Positions 1 through 10,495 of a DNA stretch of 64,000 nucleotides are shown in pieces; within the stretch, counting starts at the first letter, position 1, and each line of letters starts with the position of its first letter. The notes under the pieces were generated by a model. The model worked only from the letters and a program-made list of their open reading frames with translations. It had not been told where the DNA came from and searched no databases. Source of the DNA: Botryotinia globosa (taxonomy: Eukaryota; Ascomycota; Leotiomycetes; Helotiales; Sclerotiniaceae); NCBI GenBank assembly GCA_014898425.1, contig RCSZ01000009.1, positions 1,240,001 through 1,304,000 on the forward strand. The letters are read 5' to 3'. The position numbers and the translations under genes are program-made.

Positions 1-1206
1 GGTATGTTCGCCGCCATCACTGTAGCTCTCGCAGTGGGTGCCGTCGCCGAACGTGGTCGCATGCTTCCCACCATTGTTTTCATGTTCGTTTGGTCAACCA
101 TCATCTACGATCCAATCGCTTGCTGGACCTGGAACGCCTCTGGATGGGTGTTCAAGATGGGTGGTCTCGACTTTGCTGGTGGAACTCCCGTGCATATTTC
201 TTCGGGTTGTGCAGCTCTCGCATACAGTATCATGTTGGGCAAACGTCGTGGACATGGTACTCACGAATTGAATTACCGCCCACATAACGTCACACACATT
301 GTTATTGGAACCGTTTTCCTATGGGTTGGATGGTTTGGTTTCAATGCTGGGTATGTTTGATCCAAATCTTTTTGCTACTCACCTCTTGTGTGATGAACCA
401 CGCAACTTTGCTTGAGGTTTCATTGCACATGACTTGAAGGACAATCAACTTTTCAAGACAAAGAACTAACACTTGTAATCTTCAGTTCCGCTCTTGCAGC
501 TAACATGCGTGCTGTTATGGCCGCAGTCGTTACCAACTTGGCTGCCTGTGTTGGTGGTATCACATGGTGTGTCCTCGATTACCGTCTTGAGCGCAAATGG
601 TCCACCGTCGGTTTCTGCTCTGGTGTTATTGCTGGTCTCGTCGCCATCACTCCAGGATCTGGTTTCGTTCCTGCTTGGGCTTCCATCATCTATGGTGTTG
701 TCGGAGCTGCTGGTGCTAATTATGCTACCAAGCTCAAGTTCGTCCTCGGTGTCGATGATGCTCTCGATATCTTCGCTGAACACGCCGTTGGTGGAGTCAT
801 CGGAAACATTCTCACTGCTTTCTTCGCCGCTGATTACATAGCTCATCTTGATGGTTTCACCGAGATTCCAGGTGGATGGCTTAACCGAAACTGGGTCCAA
901 CTCGGATACCAACTTGCTGATTCTGTTTCCGGTGGTGTTTACTCCTTTGTCGGAACATGCATTATTCTCTTCATCATGAACCTCATCCCAGGTCTCTCCC
1001 TCCGCGCCACCGAAGAAGCCGAAATCCTCGGTATCGATGATGCTGAGATTGGTGAGTTCGCTTACGATTACGTTGAGCTTACTCGTGAGGTCTTGAACGA
1101 TACATCCGAGACTGGAAGCAGATACTCTGGACGCGATACCGCTACCACTCCTTCTCCTCATCACGAGAAGGAAGCCAGACATTCCGCTCAAGACATGGAA
1201 GCTTAA
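1..1206 (+). CDS. Ammonium transporter, Mep2/AmtB type (5' end outside window)
   Basis: Plasma-membrane ammonium channel of the Amt/Mep/Rh family. The start lies before base 1, so 356 residues of a roughly 480-residue protein are visible. Exons are <1-350 and 486-1206; the 135-nt intron joins as FNAG|SALAANMRA. The ammonium transporter signature is present (DFAGGTPVHISSG), as are AVAERGR and IACWTWN. Both pore histidines appear: one in PVHISSG, the other in EHAVGG. In yeast, Mep2 (the transporter that also signals pseudohyphal growth) keeps both, while Mep1 and Mep3 carry Glu at the first site, so this copy looks Mep2-like; that is inference from family knowledge. The cytosolic tail is acidic then Ser/His-rich and ends in QDMEA. 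It faces the asparagine synthetase-like gene across 3.75 kb. Confidence 0.95.
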
Positions 1207-2222
1207 ATGATCAACTTTGATAATCAGCTTCATTCTTTAGCCTTCTTTGTCTTTCGCCTTTTTAGATGCACAGCGACTTCGCATAGATATGGTCTTGATC
1301 AATCATGATTAATGATCCGTAATTTTATTTTCCTTTCTGTTTGCCTACTTCTTCGCCATGATATCAAATTCAATGTTTATTTTTTTTTCCAACCAAGAAA
1401 GCTAGCAACTCACTCGAGATACCACAATTTTTCTTTCCCTTCAATGTTTTTTCTTTGATGTATGAAACTGAGGTTTACTTACGGCATACATCTGTACAGT
1501 AACTATACATGCAACTTCTGCGTGTAGTTTCTGACTTTTTGTATTTATTGACCATTGAGCGGATGGTGAAAAAGTTGGTTACGGGAGGGAGGAGTGAGGC
1601 TTTTTTTTTCTTGCGTGGTGTTCCTTTTTCAATCTCGATTCGGAATCTGATTTGCATGTACCGTAGCAGACAATGATGAGGAAATTGGGATCAAATGATA
1701 TTAAATGATTTTAATGAATTTTTTGAAAGCATGTGAGTGTGTGAATATGTGAATTTTATGTGGAAATTGAATGGGTGATCCATTTTCGAGAATGATGGTC
1801 AGGATAGATGGTGGAAGCGAGAGATAATACGAGGAGGAATAATGATGAATGAATGGATTTCGACTACACAACACATGAGAAAACGAATACTCGGAACACA
1901 ACAAAATCACTTGGTCTCCTCATACTTACACCTGTGTATTTATATATGCATTTAATGAAGAATGATCACGGTAATTTTAGACCCTAGACAATGGATGTTG
2001 GATATGATTCTCTTACGCTATTTTATTACATGATGGAAATGGGATTTCCGGGAGGGGGGTTGAATTGGGGAAGTGGGTATCCTGGGGTAATTGGGGGAGG
2101 GGGTTTGGATGGGTGGATTTGGAGGGATTTGGATAGGGGAATTTGGATGGTTAGGTGTGGATGGGTGTAGATAGGTGTGGGTAGGGATGTTTGAGAAGAG
2201 GGAAAGGGAGAGAGGGAGAAGT

Positions 2223-2536
2223 AAGGGGAAGGAGAGAAGGAGAGAAGGAGAGAAGGAGAGAAGGAGAGAAGGAGAGAAGGAGAGAAGGAGAGAAGGAGAG
2301 AAGGAGAGAAGGAGAGAAGGAGAGAAGGAGAGAAGGAGAGAAGGAGAGAAGGAGAGAAGGAGAGAAGGAGAGAAGGAGAGAAGGAGAGAAAGAGAGAAGG
2401 AGAGAAGGAGAGAAGGAGAGAAGGAGAGAAAGAGAGAAGGAGAGAAGGAGAGAAGGAGAGAAGGAGAGAAGGAGAGAAGGAGAGAAGGAGAGAAGGAGAG
2501 AAGGAGGGAAGGAGGGAAGGAGAGAAGGAGAGAAGG
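2223..2536. repeat. Homopurine minisatellite, unit GGAGAGAA
   Basis: About 38 head-to-tail copies of an 8-bp unit begin near 2231. A few units vary (AGAGAGAA near 2390 and 2430, GGAGGGAA near 2505-2516). The + strand has only A and G from 2223 to 2536 (314 nt), flanked by further purine-rich sequence to about 2574. Such mirror-like purine tracts can form triplex DNA in vitro. The overlapping ORFs on both strands are products of low complexity, not genes. Confidence 0.95.
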
Positions 2537-2813
2537 TGTGGAGAGAGAAAGGAAGAGAGAAAGGAAGAAGGACAGTAGTCTGTAAGAAAGAGAAATATAT
2601 ATGGGATAGGGGTCGAAATGGGGATATGTGGATACGAGAAGATGAGGAGATGAAGAGGCAGTTTGGTGATGGGGATGGATGGATACATGTTAGTTTATGG
2701 ATGATTATCTCATATTGAGTATCTACAGGGTGCCGGGTATAGAATATCGATTTGGGAAGTGGAAGTGTAAGTAGAAAGGGTTATTATTTGCTTGTATATA
2801 TATACTGGATAGG

Positions 2814-2843
2814 TGGTAGGTAGGTAGGTAGGTAGGTAGGTAG
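2814..2843. repeat. GGTA tetranucleotide microsatellite
   Basis: Roughly seven copies of GGTA/TAGG in tandem in the gene-free spacer, close to a TATA-rich segment. Confidence 0.85.
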
Positions 2844-3707
2844 ATGGACTGACTAACTAGGCGATCGAAGATATATATACATCTATATATACAAATACAC
2901 TTTCGCTATTTCCCAGCCCCTCAGTCCAATCCCACAGCTCTTCATTTACTCGAGTACATATCAAATTTCCAGCGCCCTCTCATTGTTTTGTCCACATCTA
3001 CTATCTACCTATCTATTTTCACTTCATCCTCCATTCTCGAGTTATCTGCCTAGTATATATTTTCATGTAATGAAAATGAAATCAAGACAAGTGAGAGTTT
3101 AGATCCAACTCCGATATATGTGTATATATATCTAACTTCTCTTCTCACCTCTCACACGCATCCCATATATCGTATAATACAACTGAAATATCTGCTTACC
3201 TCCAACTTCTAAGTCTTTAGAAAAACTAACCTAATTCAGATAAAAAACAAACCAGATAGTACCTGCATACAAACCTAGCACTCCTTCAAGGCGGAAAGAC
3301 AAGGTTTCCTCCTCTATTTTCGCAGCTCTGGAAGCATCCCACCCTTACTATTTTCATTCATATCGCTAGCATGAATCAATATCAATGATATCTACGAAAG
3401 AAAAACATACATAACGGGATGGAGAGAAAGGGTTTTCTTTTTGTGATCAAGTATCTCAGAAATTAAGAGGTGGAGTTTCGATTTAATCTCGACGGTTTGG
3501 ATCGTGAAGGTGTGTTGATGTTAGACTAGGTGGGTAGATGAATACGCACATACTGGGTTTGTATATTCAAAGGTACGAAAGAAATAATTGAAGGACCTCA
3601 AGAGAAGTGATGAGATATAATAAATACCTTAATCTTATGTTCCGTATCGATATACTCATAGCCACTCCTTAACCACCATCATACAACCGTACTTTCCACT
3701 TTGACTT

Positions 3708-3735
3708 CTCACTCCTCACTCCTCACTCCTCACTC
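3708..3735. repeat. CTCACTC heptamer, four copies
   Basis: Four perfect tandem copies of a 7-bp unit in a pyrimidine-rich segment. Confidence 0.85.
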
Positions 3736-4012
3736 CCTGTGCTTTCTTCTTCCTCATTCCCCTCAAATTGTCCACCTACCCACCCATACAATACAATACA
3801 TACCACTTTAATCCACCCATCAACGAATGCACCCTAGAAGAACAAAAGAAGATTTCGAAGAATGCGACTCTATCCCACATCTCATCTCCCCAGCCAAATT
3901 CTCCAAAAAGGTTCCACCGCGTCCGATGTACATCCTTTAACCCCAAACCCCACAAACTCAAGTCCGCAAGCCTACAACACCCCCTCAAGTAACTACCCAT
4001 CCAAACATCTAA

Positions 4013-4197
4013 ATGTGCAAGTATGACGAATTGCCCATTTATCTATTCATATACACACAAACCCCCAAACCCCACGCAACACAAGAAATTCCGCAGAGAC
4101 CTACCAGCGGGCCCCTCTAGTAGGTATCTGCGTCTCACGACGGTCTACTCCCCTTGGTTGCATAAATGTAAAAGTATGACGAATTAAACATCTATTG
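4013..4197 (+). repeat. Imperfect direct repeat pair
   Basis: Two segments of about 33-35 bp, near 4013-4047 and 4165-4197, share the exact core AAGTATGACGAATT and similar flanks (AAATGT before, ATCTATT after). About 117 bp separates them. No coding capacity or terminal inverted repeats were seen between them, so the origin is unknown. Confidence 0.5.
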
Positions 4198-4956
4198 TGC
4201 CACTGCGCCATGGACACAGGGCGAGGGAGATGGGTTATGAGCATTTATATTTGGGTGCGTGGGAGAGGTGGGAGAGGAAGGGGAAGGAGACGGGGGGTGG
4301 GTGGTGCCTTCCGGAGTTGGGGAACAGGGGGTTTGGATTTGTGGGGTTGTGGCTTGCTGAAATATGATGGAGATGATGGAATGAAGGAAATAGGAATGGG
4401 CGATATGGTGTTTTGAAGAAAAAGAACCCGAGAGTGGGTTGCGGAGAGGAAATGCACAGGATTGAATTGATTTCCCGTTCATTTGAACGTATCACCTATA
4501 CCTAGGTAGGTAGCAACTTTTTCTTTGCAAGATGTTACTTTGAATGATTCAAAACGATATAGTCATGAGCCGAGCACTTCGAGCCCAGTACTTCTTATCA
4601 CCTAGGTACTATCTTTAATCTATTTCCACTCATGAAGAGATCCCTAAAGAAAATCTAGATATTTGATAATATTTCTTATATGTGAGAAATACGTTGGCTC
4701 AGACTTGCCTTTACTACTTCATAAACGTCTGTGTTTGAATCCAACGGCATTCTATGGTTCCTCTCTGGTTACCATCTCTACATAAATGCAAAGATTTAAA
4801 CACGCGAGAAGAAAATCACATATGAATGAGCTCCCGTTGGCACACGAAACGATTCAGCAGTATCTGGTTTTTCATCATAGCCGACAAGGTGTGAAATTGG
4901 GAAGAAACTTGACAGGATACTTGAATAGAAATCAATTTGCATATGCATGGGAGATT

Positions 4957-6965
4957 TTATGAAATTAATGTAGTCCCTTTCGTTCGTCCAATTTCCATCT
5001 TTGCTGTTCGGGCACCGAATTGTATCTGATGATGTGAGTAATAGTTCAGAAATGTGAAATCGGCAGGTAACACTCACAGCACGTTTTTTCTCAGTAGCAA
5101 CTGATGTCATACCCAAATCATAAGCCAATAGTCTTAGCACTTTCTTACCCGGCTCTATGTCTGGTGTTTCAGGGCCTCGTGATTCAGATGTAAACCCACA
5201 TTTATCCCATATAGGAGACTCGACAGCCCACTTGACTAAATCTTCATCCAAGTATGGGAACCGAGCTTCTCTTCCCCAATGTGAGATTACACGATCATCT
5301 CGACCGAGATTGCGTTTACCAAGTCTATTCACATCTAATTCTAGTTCGTCTAAGAGAGCAGAGAAGCCATTCCGATTGAATGCGGTTGCATGTCGTGTAT
5401 AACCACCGAACAATTCATCTGCGCCGAGTCCAGAGAGAAGAACACGTGCAGGTGTTGTGTATAGGGATTCCTTGGAAGAATTGCCTTGCGATGCTAAACC
5501 AACACCGCGAGATGCAAAATATAAGGCAAAGGCTATTGATAGATCCATTTCGGTGTTATGTGGATGTATCAAGTCTACAATTTTTGCTCTGTGCTGCATT
5601 GTTTCTGTATAAGGGACATTTATCTGCTTCATGTCAACGCTTGAGAATTAATGTCGAGTTAAGTTATCGACTCACTGCAATAAATTTCCATGTTCGGCCA
5701 GGACAAACATTTTGAAGCTCTTGATGAGCCTTTCTCCCCGTTTCTCTATCAGGACAGAGCTCATATGGAGAAACTTTCTTATCCAGTATTTGAGTTGTAT
5801 CCAGAGGTGGAGGTTGTGCCCCTTTCTTCAGCCGAGGTCCGGTTTGTGCAGCTTTAATGACACGAGGATTTTCAAACGCAACATTGAGAAGATCAATCTC
5901 TTGATCTGATGGTAGTAAATCATGTGCCAATCTTGCCAAAACTGTGCAGTCAAGTCCACCTGAGAATAAAATCGCAAGCCTGACATTTTGAGAGTGACCT
6001 ATACTTGGAGGAGCCGGAATAGTCAAAACCCTAGGTTTCAGAGACTCACATAAATAATGTCGCAATGACATCACTGATGGGGAATCAAGGCCGAGTATAT
6101 GACTTTCATTTTCAATAGTTTTGTTGAACTTTCCGAGTGAAGGAGACTGCAAACTTTGATTTTAGTATTGACTATATCCGAACAGAATCCTAGCCAAACG
6201 ACAAAATATTTGAGAACAATAAGGAATACATACCGACGAATCAGCTTCTGGATCCTCCCAATCGAACTTCTGATATGGCAATAGTGATCTCGCAAGAGAT
6301 TTATCTTGTAAATCAGACATTGATGAAGGAAATGTATTCTTATCAACACAGGAAAATTTGTAAATGCCATCTGCTTCGATTTCTTTCCAATCGCCTTTGG
6401 CGGGATCCGCTGTACTTGCAAGCTCTATAGATCCAGTTGGTCCCAGGTCCCCGGATTCATTTTCAACATTATAAAGGAGAGATCTGCGACCAAGGCGATC
6501 TCGGCTACAATATATAGAACCGTGAAAACTATCCCAGAAGACAAATGCAAACGGTCCAGAAATGCTTCGTAAACTCTTAACCACAGCAAGTGTCGCATCT
6601 GATGCCGAGGTAGCTGTTGAAACAGCTTTTACAAGCATCTCATATATGACTTGGCCATCATTACCATCAACGAGTTCACCATCAACCTTCCATGCCTCAC
6701 CATTCCAGCAAAGGATCGAGCCAGAGTTGGTAGTAGACGCGTCAACACCAGTTGAACCATCAAATGGCTGTGGAGTGATATGATCTCCCCTCAAAGCTAA
6801 AACAGTTGACAAAAAAGACAGGAAGTATTGTGTTCCATCACTTGAAGTATAATTTGATTGTGACAAGCCTGTGTGATCAGGACCTCTGTCGCAAAGAGAG
6901 TGTTTCAAAGCATGACTCGGAGTTTGCAATCCTCGCGTGGATATCGACGCGTAAATACCACACAT
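4957..6965 (-). CDS. Asparagine synthetase domain-containing protein, ASNSD1-like
   Basis: Predicted 605 residues. Exons on the minus strand: 6965-6234, 6146-5676, 5623-5078, 5025-4957. The N-terminal class II glutamine amidotransferase domain starts MCGIYASIS, giving the Cys2 nucleophile, and carries RGPD near residue 30. The ATP-pyrophosphatase/asparagine synthetase domain follows, with the PP-loop as LFSGGLDC near residues 305-311 and a later LSGLGADELFGGY. The C-terminus reads FGARTAKMEIGRTKGTTLIS, typical of the ASNSD1/YML096W branch rather than true AsnB. Known family members are poorly characterised and need not make asparagine. The last intron splits KKRA|IQFGAR. Its start is 457 bp from the divergent VPS9 gene, so the two may share a promoter region. 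Confidence 0.92.
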
Positions 6966-7422
6966 TTGCGAACTTAATAGATTAGTAAATTCCTAGTTGA
7001 CCAAATCCGTTTACTTCGTGGATACAACAGACGACCAAGGTAAGCTCAAGGTTGTACTGTCGTCTGGCGTTTGATTTTATATTGGATATTGATATTGGCA
7101 AGGATCAAATTGACTTTAAAATTTATTTTTAAGTTCAACCTTGTGCTGCACTACTGATCGTCATTTTAGCGAATCGACCAGATTACTTCACTGTCGAGGG
7201 TTGAGGAAACTTAGCAACCAAGATAATTAATTATCTTGTCCAATAAGAAGAGAAATAATAATTTCGATGACTGGCTCTCGACATCCTTCTTAAAATACTC
7301 GAGTACACTCTGCGAATCTACAAAACCTCTTCTCAAGCTCCAAGACACCCTAGACCTTGAAGCTCGAATACCCCGCCAATCCTACAATTACACAAACGCC
7401 GATCAGAGGCGCTCGCGGATGT
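6966..7422. promoter_or_regulatory. Shared divergent promoter region (ASNSD1-like / VPS9)
   Basis: The 457-bp gap between two divergent starts. No coding signal. On the + side an out-of-frame ATG at 7419 sits four bases before the chosen VPS9 start and could lower initiation there. Confidence 0.5.
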
Positions 7423-10046
7423 ATGTCGTCTCCCAGACAGTCGGCAGAAGTTGTTCAGATCCCAGATGGACTATCACAGGGGCTCTCGAATGAAAAGCTT
7501 GACAATCACAACGCCGAGCCAGCCTCGCCAACCAGTAAGGAAATGGAGGACCAGGATGTTGGCAAAGAGACACTGTTGGCAGACGGAAGCGAGCCAGCAG
7601 AAGTCAATTCTCATACGACACTAGATAATGCTTTGGATTCACTGAAAGATAAGGGAAAGGGCAAAAGTACGGAAGGAAACACTATGGACGAGCTACGGAC
7701 CGCGACCAACGAAGAGCCTGTACCGCAAGATATGGAATCATCTACTGCGACTCTGAAACCCGTTCAAACCCGACCTCCGAATATTTCTACGCAGAACATA
7801 TCGCTAGTTGATCAAATGTATCTGGATCCTACTCTAAAGACACCTGGCACCTCTCGGCCTGCTTCACGATCCGCGTCGACTGCAAGAACACATCATCTAC
7901 ATGTGGAAGGGTTGGATAGATCACCTACGAGATCTGACGCAGGTTTCGACGAAAAAACCAGTGCAAGTGAGGACGAGCGAGAAGGGGGGTCTAGGTCAGA
8001 AATACAAAGCATAATGGATCAATTTGGCGAGGGCGGACAAGGCCCAGGGCATGAAGAAGTTATGTCTCCCCGTCTTGAGTTTGCTGGCCCGCTTCTTGGC
8101 AGTCCAGTACAACACCCACCTCGCAAATCGAGCCTGGAACCCTTGAATGCAAATATTCTAAGCCAGAGCATAGGCGATTTACAAATATCATCAGATCCTT
8201 CATCAGGTCAACGAACGAGGAACGACTCTGACGTCGGCCCAGCTGTCCCACCGAAACCAGACTCTATACGTAGCTTTGGTAAAATGCAGGACGATCTTTA
8301 TTCCTCCACAGATATTCCATTATCACCCCCTCCTTTGCATCGGCCCCCACCTCCCGAGCCAGAACCTGAACCGGACCTACCTTTCGATTTTCATCGATTC
8401 CTGGAGCAGCTGAGGCACAGAACAGCGGATCCCGTAGCGAAGTTCTTACGGTCGTTTTTACAGGAGTTCGCAAAGAAACAATGGATGGTACATGAACAAG
8501 TTAAAATAATAGGCGATTTCTTGGCTTTTATCACCAACAAAATGGCTCAATGCGAGGTATGGCGTGAAGTTTCGGATGCAGAGTTTGACAATGCGCGTGA
8601 AGGCATGGAAAAATTGGTTATGAATAGGCTATATACCCAAACGTTCTCTCCGGCAATTCCTCCACCCCAGCCTATCCCAGGTGCAAAGCCAAGAAGGCGG
8701 GGTGCTGATCAACCCATGGGTCCTGGTCGAAGAGGACAACATCAAGAAGATGTTGAGAGAGATGACATTCTTGCTCAGAAAGTCAGCATTTACGGTTGGG
8801 TAAAAGAAGAGCATTTAGATATACCACCAGTTGGCGACAGTGGAAAGCGGTTCTTAATTTTGGCACAACAAGGTAAGATAGGAATTCGTGTAATGTTAGA
8901 CATGACTGCTAATCAAGTCACTAGAAATTCTGAAGATCAAAACCTACAGGGCTCCGAGGGACAAGATAATATGTGTTCTGAACTGTTGCAAAGTGATTTT
9001 TGGTAGCTCCCAAAGCTGGTTATTTTACTGAACATTCTTACTAAATTCAATCAGGGCTACTCAAACATTCGAAAGCAGATTCTTCGGCAGACTCATTTAT
9101 GCCTCTCCTAATCTACGTTGTCCTTCAAGCAAACCCCGAGCATCTTGTATCAAACGTTCAATATATTCTCCGGTTTAGAAATCAAGAAAAGCTAGGAGGA
9201 GAGGCGGGATATTATCTTTCATCTTTGGTTAGTCACTTCAAGTATATTTGCGCATTACAACATTAATTCCTTCGAAGATGGGCGCTGTCCAGTTTATCGA
9301 AAACCTGGACCGAACAACTCTCACAATAAGCGATGAAGACTTTGAACGAAATGTTGAAGCCGCTGTATCCGCCATTGCCGAAAAGCATCAAGCTGAAGTT
9401 GCTTTGAGTCCCGTCCAAAACAGTCCGCCAACACAGCTTTCTGAGAAATCCGCTCTTAGCCGCCCCGAAGTAACCCCTCGACATTCTATGGAAGGCGAGT
9501 CGTCAGCCCCCAGAAGATCAACATCATCAAGCGAGAATGAAGCTGGAGATGGCATGGACGAGAAAGCTGCCATGAGCGGTCTGCTTCGTACTATTCAGAA
9601 ACCACTTTCTTCCATCGGAAGAATGTTCTCGGACGACCCTTCCCCTTACAGTGGGCCCGCGAGGACCCCTAATCCGGGGAATACGCCACGAATGACTCCA
9701 TCTCCACGAGTAAGCATGGACGGGCTTCAGCCCCCACACCGGAAGCCCAGTGAACGTGAATCAAATGCTAGGAATAGGATGACAGCTGAAGATGCAGCTG
9801 CAAGACAAGCAAGTGCCGAGGCTGCAGAAGCACATCGCCTTCAGCGCGCAGAGCACGAGAATGTTGTAGAAACTCTTGCAGGAATGTTTCCAGATTTAGA
9901 CAGGGAAATCATTAGTGATGTGGTCACTCAAAAAGAGGGAAGGTGAGGATTAGCCCCTTCAAGAACACTCCCCTAAAGATTGTCATACTAATTGTTAATT
10001 TAGGGTTGGTCTGGCAGTCGATGCATGTCTTGCCCTCAGTTCTTGA
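7423..10046 (+). CDS. VPS9: VPS9-domain guanine nucleotide exchange factor with C-terminal CUE domain
   Basis: Predicted 802 residues. Exons 7423-8872, 8925-9002, 9055-9227, 9278-9942, 10004-10046. Residues 1-300 are Ser/Pro-rich and probably disordered. A helical bundle near 320-420 begins FDFHRFLEQLRHRTADP, then the VPS9 domain runs to about 600 with ADSFMPLLIYVVLQANPEHL and GGEAGYYLSSLMGAVQFIE. A CUE ubiquitin-binding domain ends the protein (AGMFPDLDREII, then AVDACLALSS); the MFP motif is intact. By family, it activates Rab5/Ypt51 GTPases at endosomes, with CUE binding mono-ubiquitin. Spliced joins read AQQ|EILKI, VIFG|LLKHSK and KEGR|VGLAV. I chose ATG 7423 because the frame further upstream has only a TTG. 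Confidence 0.93.
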
Positions 10047-10495
10047 ACGAGACACGAAATAGTTTAGTATCATGTTATCACGTTTAATATCTACAGGTTT
10101 TATGCATTCAGCGGGTGGAATCATAGCGTTGCGTGGTCGCATTGGCGTTTTCCTCGCTTTGAATCTTCTGGTATATCCCTAGCGCAACTCGGCTTCAGAA
10201 GATCAGTAGCGAGAACGAAAGTAGAAGATACAAGGTGGTGTTTATATAGTCGTAATTACTTTGTCCGAAATAATGAAAGATGATCATGAAAGCCTGGCCG
10301 TACTTTCATATTGAATATACTTCAGATGGAGATCAAAGAACCGTATATACCATCTGAAAGATGGACATATATTTGATAGCGTGCAAAAATCTCGGTTGAA
10401 ATTGCTTGTGCTATCAACCAAATTTTGTCTCGGGAGGTATTTTAGTATTACCATGATTTACTCATTTCCAATATAACTGAGGATATATCTTAATC
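10047..10495. other. Intergenic, nothing recognised
   Basis: Spacer of 449 bp between tandem genes, holding the VPS9 3' end and the promoter of the next gene. No repeat or conserved ORF seen. Confidence 0.5.

Larger units (their letters stand above)
1207..4956. other. Gene-free spacer with several repeats
   Basis: Lies between two convergent genes. No ORF here resembles a conserved protein; the long ORFs at 2026-2718 are translations of a purine repeat. It holds a minisatellite near 2230-2536, a GGTA microsatellite near 2814-2843, four CTCACTC units at 3708-3735, an imperfect direct repeat at 4013/4165, and two copies of the palindrome ACCTAGGT near 4500 and 4600. Confidence 0.6.

Noticed and set aside
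466..1233. 255-residue minus-strand ORF over the ammonium transporter
   Set aside because: Antisense shadow; Ser/Asp-rich reading of the conserved transporter exon.
2026..2718. Long ORFs on both strands over the purine repeat
   Set aside because: Products of an 8-bp low-complexity repeat; no non-repeat content.
4700..4770. Possible tRNA-like T-arm (GTGTTTGAATCC)
   Set aside because: No matching acceptor stem or anticodon arm could be folded.
7419..7421. ATG four bases before the VPS9 start
   Set aside because: Out of frame with the VPS9 domain; noted only as a possible small upstream reading frame.
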